Below, piece after piece: positions 33,024 to 46,017 of a stretch of DNA of 64,000 bases (positions are counted from its first letter, which is position 1; each line of letters starts with the position of its first letter). The notes under the pieces were generated by a model. The model was not told the DNA's origin. It made no database searches and was given only the letters and a program-made list of their open reading frames with translations. The stretch spans positions 930,001 through 994,000 of the forward strand of contig WTXI01000006.1 of the NCBI GenBank assembly GCA_022376515.1. The letters run 5' to 3'. This stretch comes from Lactifluus volemus. Its lineage: Eukaryota; Basidiomycota; Agaricomycetes; Russulales; Russulaceae. A program made the position numbers and the translations under genes.

Positions 33024-35235
33024 ATGATGGACAAGTTCTCACTGTTTTCAAAATTCACTTCTGTTTGCCCTTTTTTGGCTCGTACACAGCCCACCTCTAT
33101 CCGCACTTTGTGCACCTCCGCTTCCCCTCAATTCCCTAGCCTTAACAAGCTCACAGAGAAGGCTACAGAATGCCCCGTGATGGGTGCAGCTCTCGCCAAA
33201 CGTTCGGACAGCTCGTCCAGGGTTTTGCTAGCCTCGCGCAGAGCGTCGACGTTGTCAAAATTCACCAGGACAACGGTGTGGACGTATCCTCCGGCAATAT
33301 CGAAAAGTGTCCCATGCCAGCAAGGCTCTTGCTGCTGCCAGGATGGCGGAGGAGCTAGCTGCTGCTAAGAAACGCAGCGACGCTCTCAAAGCGGCCAAGG
33401 CCGCTCACCAGGCCGCTACCGCCCAGGCCCCTCAAGAAACTTCTCGCAGCGACTTGAAGCAATGCCCTTTCAACGCTGGCGGGTTTAACTACGAACAGTT
33501 TTACACCAACGAGTTGCAGAAGAAACACGACGACAAGTCTTACCGTTATTTCAACACCATCAATAGGCTTGCGACTAAGTTCCCTGTCGCGCATACCGCC
33601 GACACAAAGACAGAGGTCGAAGTCTGGTGCGCCAATGACTATCTCGGGATGGGAAACAACCCCGTCGTGCTTGAAACAATGCAGTAAGTTTCTTTTCGCG
33701 TCTCTTTCCTCACTGCACCTTGTCTCATTGTCGGAATGTTAGCCGCACTTTAGATAAATATGGTCACGGTGCCGGCGGCACGCGCAACATAGCTGGTAAC
33801 GGCTCTTGGCATCTGAATCTCGAGAAAGATTAGCAGCCCTTCACCGCAAGCCGGCGGCGCTAGTATTTTCCTCTTGCTATGTGGCAAACGACGCCACCCT
33901 CTCTACGCTGGGCACGAAATTGCCTGGCTGCGTGTACTTCTCCGATGCTTCCAATCATGCTTCGATGATTCAGGGTATACGTCACTCCGGTGCGAAGAAG
34001 GTTATCTGGAAGCACAATGACCTTAACGATCTCGAGAACAAATTGAAGGAATGGCCGAAGGAGACACCGAAAATCATAGCGTTTGAGAGCGTGTATTCGA
34101 TGTGCGGAAGTGTCGGCCCGATAAAAGAAATCTGTGACTTGGCCGACAAGTATGGCGCTATCACTTTCCTGGATGAAGTGCGTTTTGGTTCCAGTGCTCT
34201 AAGGCTGCAGTGACTTACCTCGACGTTCGCAGGTTCACGCTGTTGGCTTGTACGGGCCTCGTGGTGCAGGTGTTGCAGAACATCTTGACTATGATGTCCA
34301 TAAGGCTGCCGGTCAATCGACGGACCCCATTCCTGGCACCGTGATGGATCGAGTAGATATCATCACAGGTATGACCTTTGTGCGCTTTCATGTGCACATC
34401 CACTTATATGTTTTTTTTAGGCACTCTCGGTAAAGCGTACGGAGCTGTCGGTGGTTATGTCGCCGGTTCCGCCAAGTTCATCGACATGGTTCGGTCTTAT
34501 GCCCCGGGCTTCATCTTCACGACTTCTCTTCCTCCTGTCACGGTCTCCGGTGCCCATGCTTCGATTGTCTACCAGAAAACCTATAACGGTGATCGTCAAC
34601 TTATGCAATGGAACGTCCGCGAAGTGAAAAAACGCTTCGCCTCGCGTGGTATTCCCGTCGTACCTGGACCCAGCCACATTGTGCCCGTCCTGATCGGTGA
34701 TGCTGCTCAAGCCAAACAAGCATCCGACTATCTTCTCGAACGTCATAGCATATATGTCCAAGCCATTAACTACCCCACGGTCGCTCGCGGTGAGGAACGC
34801 CTCCGGTTCACCATTACCCCTGGCCATACTCTTGAACAGCTTGAACGCGTCGTTGCCGCTGTCGATGATACATTCAATACCCTCTCCATCAAACGGGAAG
34901 CGGACTGGGCTGCTATCGGGGGCCGTTGTGGAGTTGGCAGCGAAGTCAAGGAGACGGTCACCCCCATTTGGAGTGATGAACAGCTTGGTCTGACAGGCCC
35001 GGCCGTGCTTGCTCCTAGGACCAGGCGTGCCGGTGAAGCTCGTAAAGTGGACGTGCATGCGCTTGCCGTGGCCAGGAAGCAGTTTAACAATCTGCTTGGC
35101 CCCGTCCCGAATACGGACGTCTCCGCATCGGTTAATGTCAATCCCAGCATTTCTAGCCTTCGCATGAGGACGGGTGCAGCTGGACGCCGCCCACTCGAAA
35201 CACCGGTGACCGTACCCCTGGTCGCGACAGCTTAA
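33024..35235 (+). CDS. HEM1: 5-aminolevulinate synthase (HEM1), mitochondrial
   Basis: First enzyme of haem synthesis: glycine plus succinyl-CoA to 5-aminolevulinate in the matrix, PLP-dependent. Landmarks are [98 protein letters not shown] and the PLP lysine in [14 protein letters not shown]. Four Cys-Pro motifs lie in the N-terminal region (CPFLA, CPVMG, CPHAS, CPFNA), matching haem-regulatory motifs. The C-terminus extends about 100 residues past the catalytic core. Three single-base losses are evident, near 33207 (T run), 33312 (C run) and 33830 (T run). Stop is TAA at 35233-35235. Confidence 0.95.
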
Positions 35236-35731
35236 CTCGCAGTGTAATCACACATCGCCATCCCCACTGGCTACCGTGAATTGCATGCATTATCCCGTCT
35301 TTATATCTACGTTCACTTTTTCAAAAACCGAGAATCTGGTTGTCGCTTATTTCGAGTTTGGTGTTATCTGCGTTACAAAACTCAGCCTTGTATGTAGACA
35401 TGTGGGTCTGAGCTTGCTGGTAGGCTGCAATAAGCTGCAATACATGTTGCCGTCGCGGCGGCAATATTATTAGTTTGACTAGAGAGCCTCGCACTGCCTC
35501 GTCGCATAAAACGTCGGAATCACCACTCTTATTGTTGCGTATGAACGGTTTCGAAGTAAGGTAGACACCGCTGTATTAGTGGTTAACACCATCTACGCCA
35601 GCCGCTCGGTTAGGCCATGCAGTGGGATTACGTGGGAATTAGTGGAACGACTTCTTTGGGTCGTTCTGATTCCGATTCCGTTACAAAGACAACCCTTTTT
35701 CTCATTCTTTCTTCTCATCTCTCACCTTCAA
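35236..35731. other. Intergenic region
   Basis: About 495 bases between HEM1 and ARL1, both on the plus strand. I see no coding content. The last 40 bases are pyrimidine-rich, as is common just before fungal start codons. Confidence 0.5.
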
Positions 35732-36640
35732 ATGGGTCTATCGGTCTCGTCTCTCTTTGATTCCCTCTCATCTCTCCTTAACTGGAGTAAAGATAAGGAT
35801 GTGCGAATACTCATGCTAGGATTAGATTCGGCCGGAAAGGTCAGGGCAATACTTTTATGATTGTATGTGGAGAAAATGTGTGTGTTAAGCGAATGGATGC
35901 ACCATACAGACAACGATATTGTACAGGCTACAGGTGATTATTCCCTCAATCAATCCTATTGTCTTTTGTATCTTGTTTAACCCATTTCAATTGGTGAAAG
36001 ATCGGCGAAGTTGTTTCGACAATACCCAGTGAGCGAATCAACCTAGCGACCGCTGACCCGTCGGCTTACCAAAACTTGAAGCTATCGGTTTCAACGTAGA
36101 GACAGTTCAGGTACTCTGATGCACGTTCAAATCTAGCTCCCCCGGCTCACATAGAACCGGCCTCACCAGTACAAGAATATCAAGTTCCAGGTGTGGGATT
36201 TAGGCGGTCAATCTAGCATTCGGTGAGCCTGGGGTAATTGATTCTTTCTCGTGTCTCACACACTGTCTAGGCCATATTGGCGATGTTACTTCCCCAATAC
36301 TTCAGCTATCATCTATGTGATAGACTCTTCCGACCACTCTCGGCTGCACACATCTCGGTCAGAGCTACTCACAATGTTGTCAGAAGAAGAACTTGCCGGC
36401 GTGCCTCTACTAGTATTCTGCAACAAGCAAGATGTGGAAGGCGCGCTGAAACCGGAGGATATAAGCGAACAGCTGGGGTTGGCAGGTGGTGAAAAGGGTC
36501 GAGATTGGAGCGTACGAGGTAGCTGTGCAATCAAAGGTGAGGGCATTGAAGAGGGCCTTGATTGGTGCGTCAAGAGTACTGTGCGGGTCCCAGTTATTGA
36601 ACAGTTTCATAGGCTTGTCAACGCGATACAGAAAAAATAG
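35732..36640 (+). CDS. ARL1: ADP-ribosylation-factor-like GTPase ARL1
   Basis: Seven exons (35732-35839, 35920-35943, 36001-36028, 36082-36110, 36170-36222, 36271-36564, 36613-36640) give 187 residues without error. The start MGLSVSSLFDSL has Gly2 for N-myristoylation. GTPase motifs are G1 GLDSAGKTT, switch I TIPTIGFNVETV, G3 WDLGGQSSIRPYWRCYF, G4 NKQD and G5 SCAIKGEG. These fit Arl1 better than Arf or Arl2. Arl1 acts at the trans-Golgi, where it recruits GRIP golgins. Exons 2-4 are only 24, 28 and 29 nt. The last intron (48 nt) is stop-free and in frame. Confidence 0.93.
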
Positions 36641-36801
36641 GGCTGTTGATCCGTTCCATGTGCTCTTATCCTATCTAGCATACTCCCTACCGCGGAAACG
36701 GGCAATATAATTCATAATTTTGACTTCAACTGTGCTTGTTTTTGAGAAGGACTTTCAAGGTTCTGTCTTCGTATCTGCAATAGGACTCGATGACTCGATT
36801 G

Positions 36802-38602
36802 CTACAAACTATCAACGCCCCAAGTCCAATTCCATCGAGCGTCGGGCTCTGAGTCACATTGTTGACGAATCCCCGGATCGAATCTCCATACTCGGACAGT
36901 GCCATCATCCGAGCATGTCGCCAACATATCTTGTGCCCAGTCCACACCGCCGACTTCGCCTTTCTGTCCAGGCAATTCAACACCAGCAGAGTCTGGCAAT
37001 ATTGGTGATGCCGCCAACGCTGTCTGGGAGACGTCAAATAAAAATGCAGAGGCTCCTTTGTCCGTACCCGAACTTCCACTGAGCAGCGATCTCCCATCCG
37101 GAGAAAGCGCCAGGGTACCCAGAAAGAGTTGGTGTGCATATTTGGGTGCTTGAATGTCCCCTTTGCGACAGTGGAAGGAGGGTGGATGTGGCGTAGGTAT
37201 GCACTCGCGAATCTACACCTAATCCAAAGAGAAGACCGCAAGTTGCGCCCGTCCCTGCTACGACGGAGGTCAGTCCCCTCGCCCGCCGTGCGCCTTCAAC
37301 GATCGTTGGGTCGAACGCCGACATGGTCACCGGTTGAACTGCTCGCTTCTTCTGGACTTGGCTGGAGTAGTTTGGCTGGTGTCGTAAGTCCCAAAGACGC
37401 AATACTCTAGTGCGGATCAGGATCGCCCTTCCGGCAAATTTTTGGAACTTACCCGTCAAATGAGCCACTGGAAATGAGCTGATCTGACCGGCCCTCGGGT
37501 ACAACAGGCTAGTGACCGTTCGTGCGGTGGGGCAACTTTCTTCTGCCACCTCTATTCGTCTGTTTATCTTCGCCGTGTGCACCGTCAATGACTGTCACCG
37601 GTGCGTGGGAAGTCTGCCCATGCACGTTTCTATCTGTCATGCGCAAATCCCAAACACGAATCCCACCGTCGCGGCCCCCGGTGCTGAGAAGACTGGCATG
37701 TTGTGGGTCCCATACACCGTCTTCACCGTACTAGTGTGGCCGCGTAGAATATGCAACACTTTACCGGTGCTGATATCTGTGATGCGGGCAGTGTGGTCTC
37801 CGGAGCAAGTGACTAAAGAAGTGTCATCGGAGGACCATTGAAGATCGAATATCCCATTTTCGTGAATGTCAAGATCGATCCGATTTGGCTCTGTCGTACA
37901 ACTGTGAACAACCTCGTTCGACGAGACGTGAAACCTGGGAGGCAGACTGACCTCCGCCTAATTCTTCCCGCTTTGAGGTGTCCCAAACGTAAACGGTGCC
38001 TTGCTCCGTCGCAACGGCCAGATGGGGCACTCCTCCACGTTTCGCAGCTTTAACGGCAATCAGCGCCTGCCAACTCTTCGTTGGGAAATAACGCACCATG
38101 GGTGTATGCGCAAGCATACGGAGGGGTTAAGAATGAATCCGTTCTGTCAGAGTTGCATGTGAACATGTCAGTCTTGTGCGACGACACATAGGCGCGGAGT
38201 AGTGAGCGAGTTGGTACTGCGACTGTCAGTGAACAAGATGTGCGAAGATAGGGAGGGAATTCAGACGTACAAGGTAGGGGCGGCAAGTGACTCCAGGACG
38301 CGACATGGCCAGAGCATATCTAGCATGGAAGACTGTACGTTTCTTGCGATGTATAGACGACAACGCAATATCGGCGCCCTCTCGCTTTCATCGCTGTCGA
38401 CCCCGTCTTCCTCCTCGACGCGAGGTTCTTCAGTGGTGAATTTTAATCGTTTAGGGCGTGCAACGCCGTCGTTGGAGGGAAGCGGCCTCTTGACATGGCC
38501 ATGCTCTGGAGGTGTCGGTAAGCCATGAATGAACCCCGATGCCACATTTGTGCAATTTGTGAGGGCCTCCCGTTGTTGTGATAGGTTGGGAGTTGACAGC
38601 AT
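36802..38602 (-). CDS. CDT2: CDT2/DTL WD40 substrate receptor of CRL4 ubiquitin ligase (several base shifts)
   Basis: MLSTPNLSQQREALTNCTNV starts at 38602, followed by a basic/acidic N-terminal region. The WD40 part reads PPYACAYTHGALFPN, PHLAVATEQGTVYVWDTSKR, NGIFDLQWSSDDTSLVTCSG then DHTARITDI, LRGHTSTVKTV, LSTGGRDGGIRVWDLRMTDR, VLRLWDLRHQPNYSSQ, RVHTYATSTLLPL, KGTFKHPNMHTNSFWV and VGGVDWAQDMLATCSDDGTV with RVWRF. Together these match Cdt2, which reads PCNA-bound Cdt1 and other replication proteins for degradation by CRL4 in S phase or after DNA damage. At least three single-base losses (near 37711, 37165 and 37115) and one shift near 38085 break the frame. Stop is at 36802-36804. Confidence 0.85.
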
Positions 38603-38738
38603 TGCTCTGGAATAATGATACGCTTCAACGACGGTGAGCTTGACGCGACGCGACGCGTTTATCAATAAATGAGCAAAGGTCACGTTGTCGTACCTTTTGC
38701 GCATCCGATGACTTGTCCTTATTGGTTGGCCACCTGTC
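38603..38738. promoter_or_regulatory. Divergent promoter between CDT2 and LYS12
   Basis: 136 bp separate the diverging start codons. The repeat GACGCGACGCGACGCG lies at about 38641-38656. It contains ACGCG units like the MluI cell-cycle box bound by MBF in yeasts, which would suit S-phase expression of CDT2. The link is inference. Confidence 0.5.
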
Positions 38739-40370
<1,632 letters not shown>

Positions 40371-40474
40371 TACTTTAGAGAGAAGCGGGATCTATAAATC
40401 ATGTGCCTGTGCACGGCTTCCCCCGGGTGGTATGGGCACACATTGCTGCCACACTCATCCACTCCGACCTGCCA

Positions 40475-42118
40475 ATGTCTGTGCCGAAAAGCACTCCTCT
40501 CACTCCCGATAATACCGCTACATTACGCTCGCCTACTCGACACACAAGATCAAAACCTCCACCAGTTAGTGACCCGTCCACCATGTCAGGAAACAGGGGG
40601 CCTCCTTTTCCACCCAAGCGCACCCCTCTGGGTGAAATCAAACCTCAGAGTCCCCCTATTCAGCAGCAGTCGCAGCCCAAGAAACTCGGGCGTCGTTCGA
40701 GTAAACCCATCCTCGACTGGTTCCAGCGAAAGCTCGGAGGAACCGCTAGAGCTCGCCGTGCATCGGATGTCACACGAGGACGAGTGGTCAATAGTGACCG
40801 TAGTGCATCGACAAGAGGAAAATGGCGGCCTGGGTCATCTGACGGGTCTAGAGAACTCAGTCGTGTTCAGTCGACCCCTTCACGCGGACGGTTGAGCTCA
40901 GACCGCGAGCCGAGGAGACTCAGTCAGGTTGTCCCTCCTCCAAAATCCGTGGCTACCTCGGCGAGCACCAATGATGCGACGAGCATTCCGGATGAAATGG
41001 AGGGCGTGGAGACGTCTCAACCTATCGCTCCTCTTTTGCTCGAGATTCGATGTGGTCTCCGACCAGCAATCTTGAAGCCGACGAAGACGCATCTTTACGA
41101 CCCCTTCCTCCAAGCTCCCCTCCTTCACCTTCACCTTCACCCTCTCTCACCTCCTCCTCCTACCTCTCGAATACTCGCACGTTTAAAAGTATGGCGGCTA
41201 GCACCAAGCCCACCACCCTTTTGAGTGTCGATCTGGCTGGTGGGATGGCCCACATTGCGCAGGCTCCCCCTACCCCAGGGACGACCTCCAGGATTCCCGC
41301 TCATTTATGGTCAAACCAGACTGGTTCTGGGGCCGGTTCTATATCGTTCTCCGCTCTTCCCCCTTCTCCGACTTCCTCCTATTCACATTCTGTTCGGCTC
41401 GACGGTACCCATCCCCTTCAGGCCCCGCAACATACCACACATCACCCTCGTAATAACCCGCGCCCATCTTCTCCCCCGCTTGATAACGCATCGGTGCTTA
41501 CTCTCGCTTCTTCTGCATTCGGCATTCCTGGTGCACGAATGGGTCTGTTGGGTGGGACCAATGACGCCACGTCTTTCTCGCACTTTTCCCACTTTGGCGG
41601 CGGGAGTCGCTTAGGCGCCGAGGATCGTTCCAGTCATATCATTATGGGCGATGACCTGGATGTGGAAGGTGGTGACCGGGATGCCAATGCGAGCGTTCGC
41701 GCACTCAGGCCTCGGAGTTCGAGGAGAGGTAGCTGGGAAAGCGAGGCAAGCGGTTGGAGTGCGAGTCTTGGGAATGGCCTCGTGGCTCCTGGAACACCCG
41801 TCGCAATCAAAGAAAAGAGTCTCCGATCGTTAAGCATCACAACCGGCCATATAAGCGGAGGAGTCAACGAAAATGAGGACCAGGAATCGGCACTGGCGGA
41901 TACTCTCTTGCTTGACGAGCCCCCAAATCGCTCTGCCTCCGGAGAAACAGACAGACCAAGTTTGGTGCAGGGTAGTTCCAGTTCCAGTTCCACACCGCCG
42001 CCTTCCCTGCCTGCCACTGGTAGCGAAGCTACGCCAAGTGAATTACAACGACCTGCCACCCTCCGGATACCGAGAACCTGGATCGACCAGTTCTGCGAAT
42101 GAGGTTGAGACCACCTAG
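40475..42118 (+). CDS. Unknown Ser/Pro-rich protein
   Basis: MSVPKSTPLTPDNTATLRSP begins a long intronless, low-complexity protein. A small conserved-looking block is KKLGRRSSKPILDWFQRKLG. After a frame change near 41045 (no splice signals, likely one base) the text continues MWSPTSNLEADEDASLRPLP, then Ser/Pro/Gly-rich stretches such as GNGLVAPGTPVAIKEKSLRS. The end is ambiguous. The frame in use stops at 42102, but an alternative frame ends in SGYREPGSTSSANEVETT at 42118, which looks more natural. I recognise no domain. Many Ser-Pro sites and basic patches would suit a regulated scaffold, but no function should be assumed. Confidence 0.6.
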
Positions 42119-42485
42119 ATCTCCGAGAGTAGTCTTGCGATCTGCGTTCCCTCCGCAGTCCCGCAGTTGTATTATCTGTATTGTACGCATCGCCAAAGTC
42201 GTCATGTCCTCTGGTTCTTTTCGTGTTCCTTTTTGTACTGCCAGCTTTGGCCTCTCATGTTTTCATGTTATGCGATACCCATCGTTGCCATCTTTGCCCA
42301 TGACCATCACCGAAAACTGAAAGTCACAGCAGGGCAGTATTTTAATATTTCATACTTTCTCCGGAATGATCGCAGTCTTTGTTGATGAGTAATTTTCGGG
42401 ATAAGTGGGCTTATCGGCGAGTGACTGTTCTTGTTCAGTTGGTGTTCATTAAAAGGTCTCCGAGTATCCCTTCTAAATCCCTCTA
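42119..42485. other. Intergenic region
   Basis: About 365 bases between tandem plus-strand genes. I see no coding content. It is T-rich, as in 3' UTR or promoter DNA. Confidence 0.5.
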
Positions 42486-44927
42486 ATGACTACAGTACCT
42501 CGCAACATAGGGACACTATAGTCGTCATCCTGAAAGCAGTATGTCCTTTAAACTTCTCCAACACACTTGTCATCATCTCACTCGCTGGCTCATTTCAGCG
42601 TAACTTGCCTAATAAGAGACAGTTTGGGAAGCAAGATCCATACTGTGCCGTTGTGCTCAATGGCGAGACACGTAAGACAAAGGTCATTAAGCGTGGCGGC
42701 CAGCACCCAGAGTGGGATGAAGAAATTCGATTCACGATTTATGAACATTCCGATACACCCAAGGATCCGAACGATGGCTCTCCTCCACCTTTGCCTCCTA
42801 AAGCTGGTCATGGCCCCAAGAAAATTCAGGGTGGAGAAAAGATGGCTCTCGCGTGTTTTGCGGCCGACAAGGAACCGGAAATCATTGGAGAAACCGTGGT
42901 GGACCTAACTGAGGTCCTAACCAAGGGTGAAACAGACGGTATGCTTTCCATATGTCTGCCTAGGATGCTCACGCGTTCACACTTTGTCTTAGAATGGTTC
43001 ACGCTACTCAACAAGGATAAATACTCAGGGGAGGTCTATCTAGAGCTCACGTTCTGGTCGAACGTGCGTTACTTTGCAGTTGCTGTGATGATCTCTCTTT
43101 AACTGATGCCCTTAGGAACCACGCCCCGAGAAGAAGGCCACGCCAAAGCTCGCAAAGGTGAACAAACAGTATGGTGGCCCTGGCGTTTTTGTTCCCTCGG
43201 AGGATTCCCCTGGTCATCGCCAGCAAGGCAGTGGTAGTTTCCACGATGACCGTCGCCGGGATTCGGTGGCTTCTTCGATTTTGCCATCCAACTCATCGAT
43301 GGGTCTTGATTTATACAAGCCTGATTACGAGCAAACCGTTCGAGGGCGCGTACAGCGCGGCGGCGTTTCTACGGAACAACTGGTCAACGACATGGGCGAG
43401 TTGGTCGTGTCAGACGCAAGAACACGGGACACGTTTCCGGTAAGAGCCTAACGCAATTCGGTGTTCCCCTCTCCGTCGGCTCAACTTTCAAATCCAGCCA
43501 ACGCAATCTGGATTTTCGACGCGTTCTGTATCGACTTCAGGGCACTTCGCTACTTCGTCCACGTCTTCACTACCCTTCCCGGGTTCAGAAGGCTCATTCG
43601 ACTCTTCAACCTCTGGTTATCTGCAAAATGCTGGAACACCAGTGGGACAGCGACCACATCGGTACTCACTTGCAAGCAGTCGATCATATGACATCCCCCA
43701 ATACCAGCCTGTGTATGAGCCGACACTCCTTTCTTCGAGGTCGTCGTCGTATCGTGCGCCCTCTCGTCACGGACCGCGATATAGCATGCCTATGGCTTCC
43801 TCTGGGTTTACACTGGTTCCACCAACGTTCGAAGCGGCTTCACAGTCAACGCGCGCTCTAGCTTCCTATGGATCGGAGCCAGCAGGCTTGGCCCCGCCAT
43901 CACCAAATCCACAGCTCACCCCACTAGGATATACACCCGCCCCAGTTCATACACCTGTTTCGACGAGTTATACGCCACGTCCGTCAGTCTCACCAGCTCC
44001 CACGTCCGCAACTACGTCGACGTCTGCCAACTCGTTTCGATCAACAAGTCTTCCGCCGCAAACTCAACCCCCATATGTCCCCCAAGCTGGATACAACCCT
44101 CCATTTTCGGTACCACCGCCCCCCGCCCTGCCTTTACAAACGTATCCTTCTCCTTCCCAATCGGCACCACCTCAGGTCCACCCAGGGCCTACACAATCAC
44201 TTGCTGGTGAGCCACATGAATATTCCTCTGCTCTCGTGCTGCAAGTTTCACCGTCGCGTGGGGTACCGAATCACGTCCCAGGATCGCGACCGCTGCCCCC
44301 CCAACCACAGCAAGCCACCCAACGCATTCCGAGTTCCGCACCAATGTCCGCGAATCAAGCTTACAACCATGCGGTCGTGGCTTTTCCGTTACCGTATGGA
44401 CAGAACCCGGTGCTACCCCTCTCTTCCGAGGCAGGACCTCCGCCTCCTGTTCAGCAGAATCCACTCCCCGTTCCCCCAGGACCTCCTGGACCCTTGGGAC
44501 CTGGGTTTCATACCCCTCCAAGACCCACGAATGCCATCGCTCCTACAAACGCAACTTATCATCATGTCCCTTCCCCGTCGCCACAAGCGTCGCCCGTGCG
44601 GCAGTCGCCCAATCCGCTTATTGTTGACGGGACGGCCCAAACGAACGGCTCACTGCCACCCTCGCCCGTACCCCCTCAAAGAGGACACCCAAGGTCCGTC
44701 TCCGGCAGACCGAGCTTGCCGTTGCCGCCGCCGCCCCGCTACCCGCAATGGGATCTTATCCATCCCAGCTATTTCCTCAACTACCTATGCCACCCCCACT
44801 GATATCTAGCTCTCAGTCTCAGCAGCAGTATCTACCCTCTTCGGCATCTGCTGTGACGTTTTACCCGGGACCTCCTCCGCGTCCTCCCGCTCAGATGACT
44901 GATTCACTACAACCCGCTGCCCACTAG
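42486..44927 (+). CDS. C2-domain ingression protein, Inn1/Fic1-like
   Basis: The ATG at 42486 opens MTTVPRNIGTL, then one base is missing near 42518 before VVILKA. After an intron (42539-42598) the C2 domain continues RNLPNKRQFGKQDPYCAVVL, GETRKTKVIKRGGQHPEWDE, EIRFTIYEH, EIIGETVVDLTEVLTKGETD and EWFTLLNKDKYSGEVYLELT. The remaining 550 or so residues are Pro/Ser-rich with many PxxP motifs (PPPPVQQNPLPVPPGPPGP), suiting SH3 partners. This matches S. cerevisiae Inn1 and S. pombe Fic1, which act at the bud neck or division site in ring closure and septum synthesis. A G lost near 44750 truncates the frame. The natural end is PPPRPPAQMTDSLQPAAH with TAG at 44925-44927. Confidence 0.82.
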
Positions 44928-45593
44928 ATCTAGGGCTAATGAAGTGCTCCGTGCCCAGGGTTTCTCCGAGTTTCTCTCGCGGCGCTTGGGCATTGGTCAT
45001 TCAAAGTTTGTTTTGTCGTTCAATCATTCACAGACACTATTCCGCCCATTGATCATACATCATAAACCCTCATGAGTCAAATGCTGTGTAGAATTGCAAA
45101 TCATCATTTCAATACATAACGATTGTATCTATTCCACTTATGAACATGAGATTGGTTACTTTTTATGTTCATCTCTCCACTTTGTGATCTGTGACTCAGT
45201 AGCGACCAACCCACGGCGCGCGAGGTCAATGCGGGCCTCCCGTCGTAGCTCATTCTCAGTCAGGCGCTGCCGATTTTCGTGAGAGAGCAATGCGGTATCG
45301 GCACTCGAAACAAGGCCATAGATAGTAACTAGGGAAAATGGAAAATCAGGTTTCTTTCAAGTACTCAATATGTCAGCTAACATATGGAGATTAAAAACCC
45401 TTTGAAGGCGAGTGTTTGCCGTCTAGCGAAAGCAAAGCCCACCCGGGCCAAAAAAAAAAAAAAGTCATTTAACTGGGGAGGTTCTTTCGGGAATCGTGCA
45501 AAGGGTGACATGAAAAACTGACTGGAATGCAGGCCAGGTACGATGGGCGAGAATCGCTGAGCCGAGACCAAACGCGCCGTATTTCGCCGCGCC

Positions 45594-46017
45594 CTATATG
45601 TGATCGAATATATGTGATGGTGGGGTAATCAAGGATGCTTTAGATCGACAGGGAGAGAGAAAGGAGCGAGGTGGGTTGGGTTGAGGGTAAGGGTGAGAGG
45701 GTTGATTGCTAGTACGTACTATCAAACCAGCTCTAACCTGAAGGTCGTAAGCTTCATCTACCTGCTCACGTCTGTGAGAACGACCATCGAAAGTCATTTG
45801 TAGTTTAGGATGAAGATTGAACGAGAGAGCAGAACCCGCACAATCACCGCGTGAACGGGGAAACTCGGACGTTGTAATATCGCCGCCCGCGGGCCGGAAC
45901 TGGTACAGTACTAGTGACCCCATACAAGTTATCTGCGCTTATAAGAAGGAAGCATACTGTATCGTTGTATCCGTCGGTGAACGTTCGAGGCGAACAAACA
46001 ACGTCGATCCCTTTTGA
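45594..46017 (-). CDS. Possible small unknown protein
   Basis: The minus strand has a continuous segment starting at 45923 (MGSLVLYQFRPAGGDITTSE), followed by SALSFNLHPKLQMTFDGRSH and RREQVDEAYDLQ, ending before a GTTAGA that could be a donor. Upstream, GSTLFVRLERSPTDTTIQYA (about 46010-45945) could be an earlier exon, since an AG at about 45934 would serve as acceptor. I do not recognise a family, and both ends are uncertain. It may be a chance frame. Confidence 0.25.

Noticed and set aside
34417..35058. 213-codon minus-strand frame
   Set aside because: Antisense of the HEM1 coding exon. No protein-like features.
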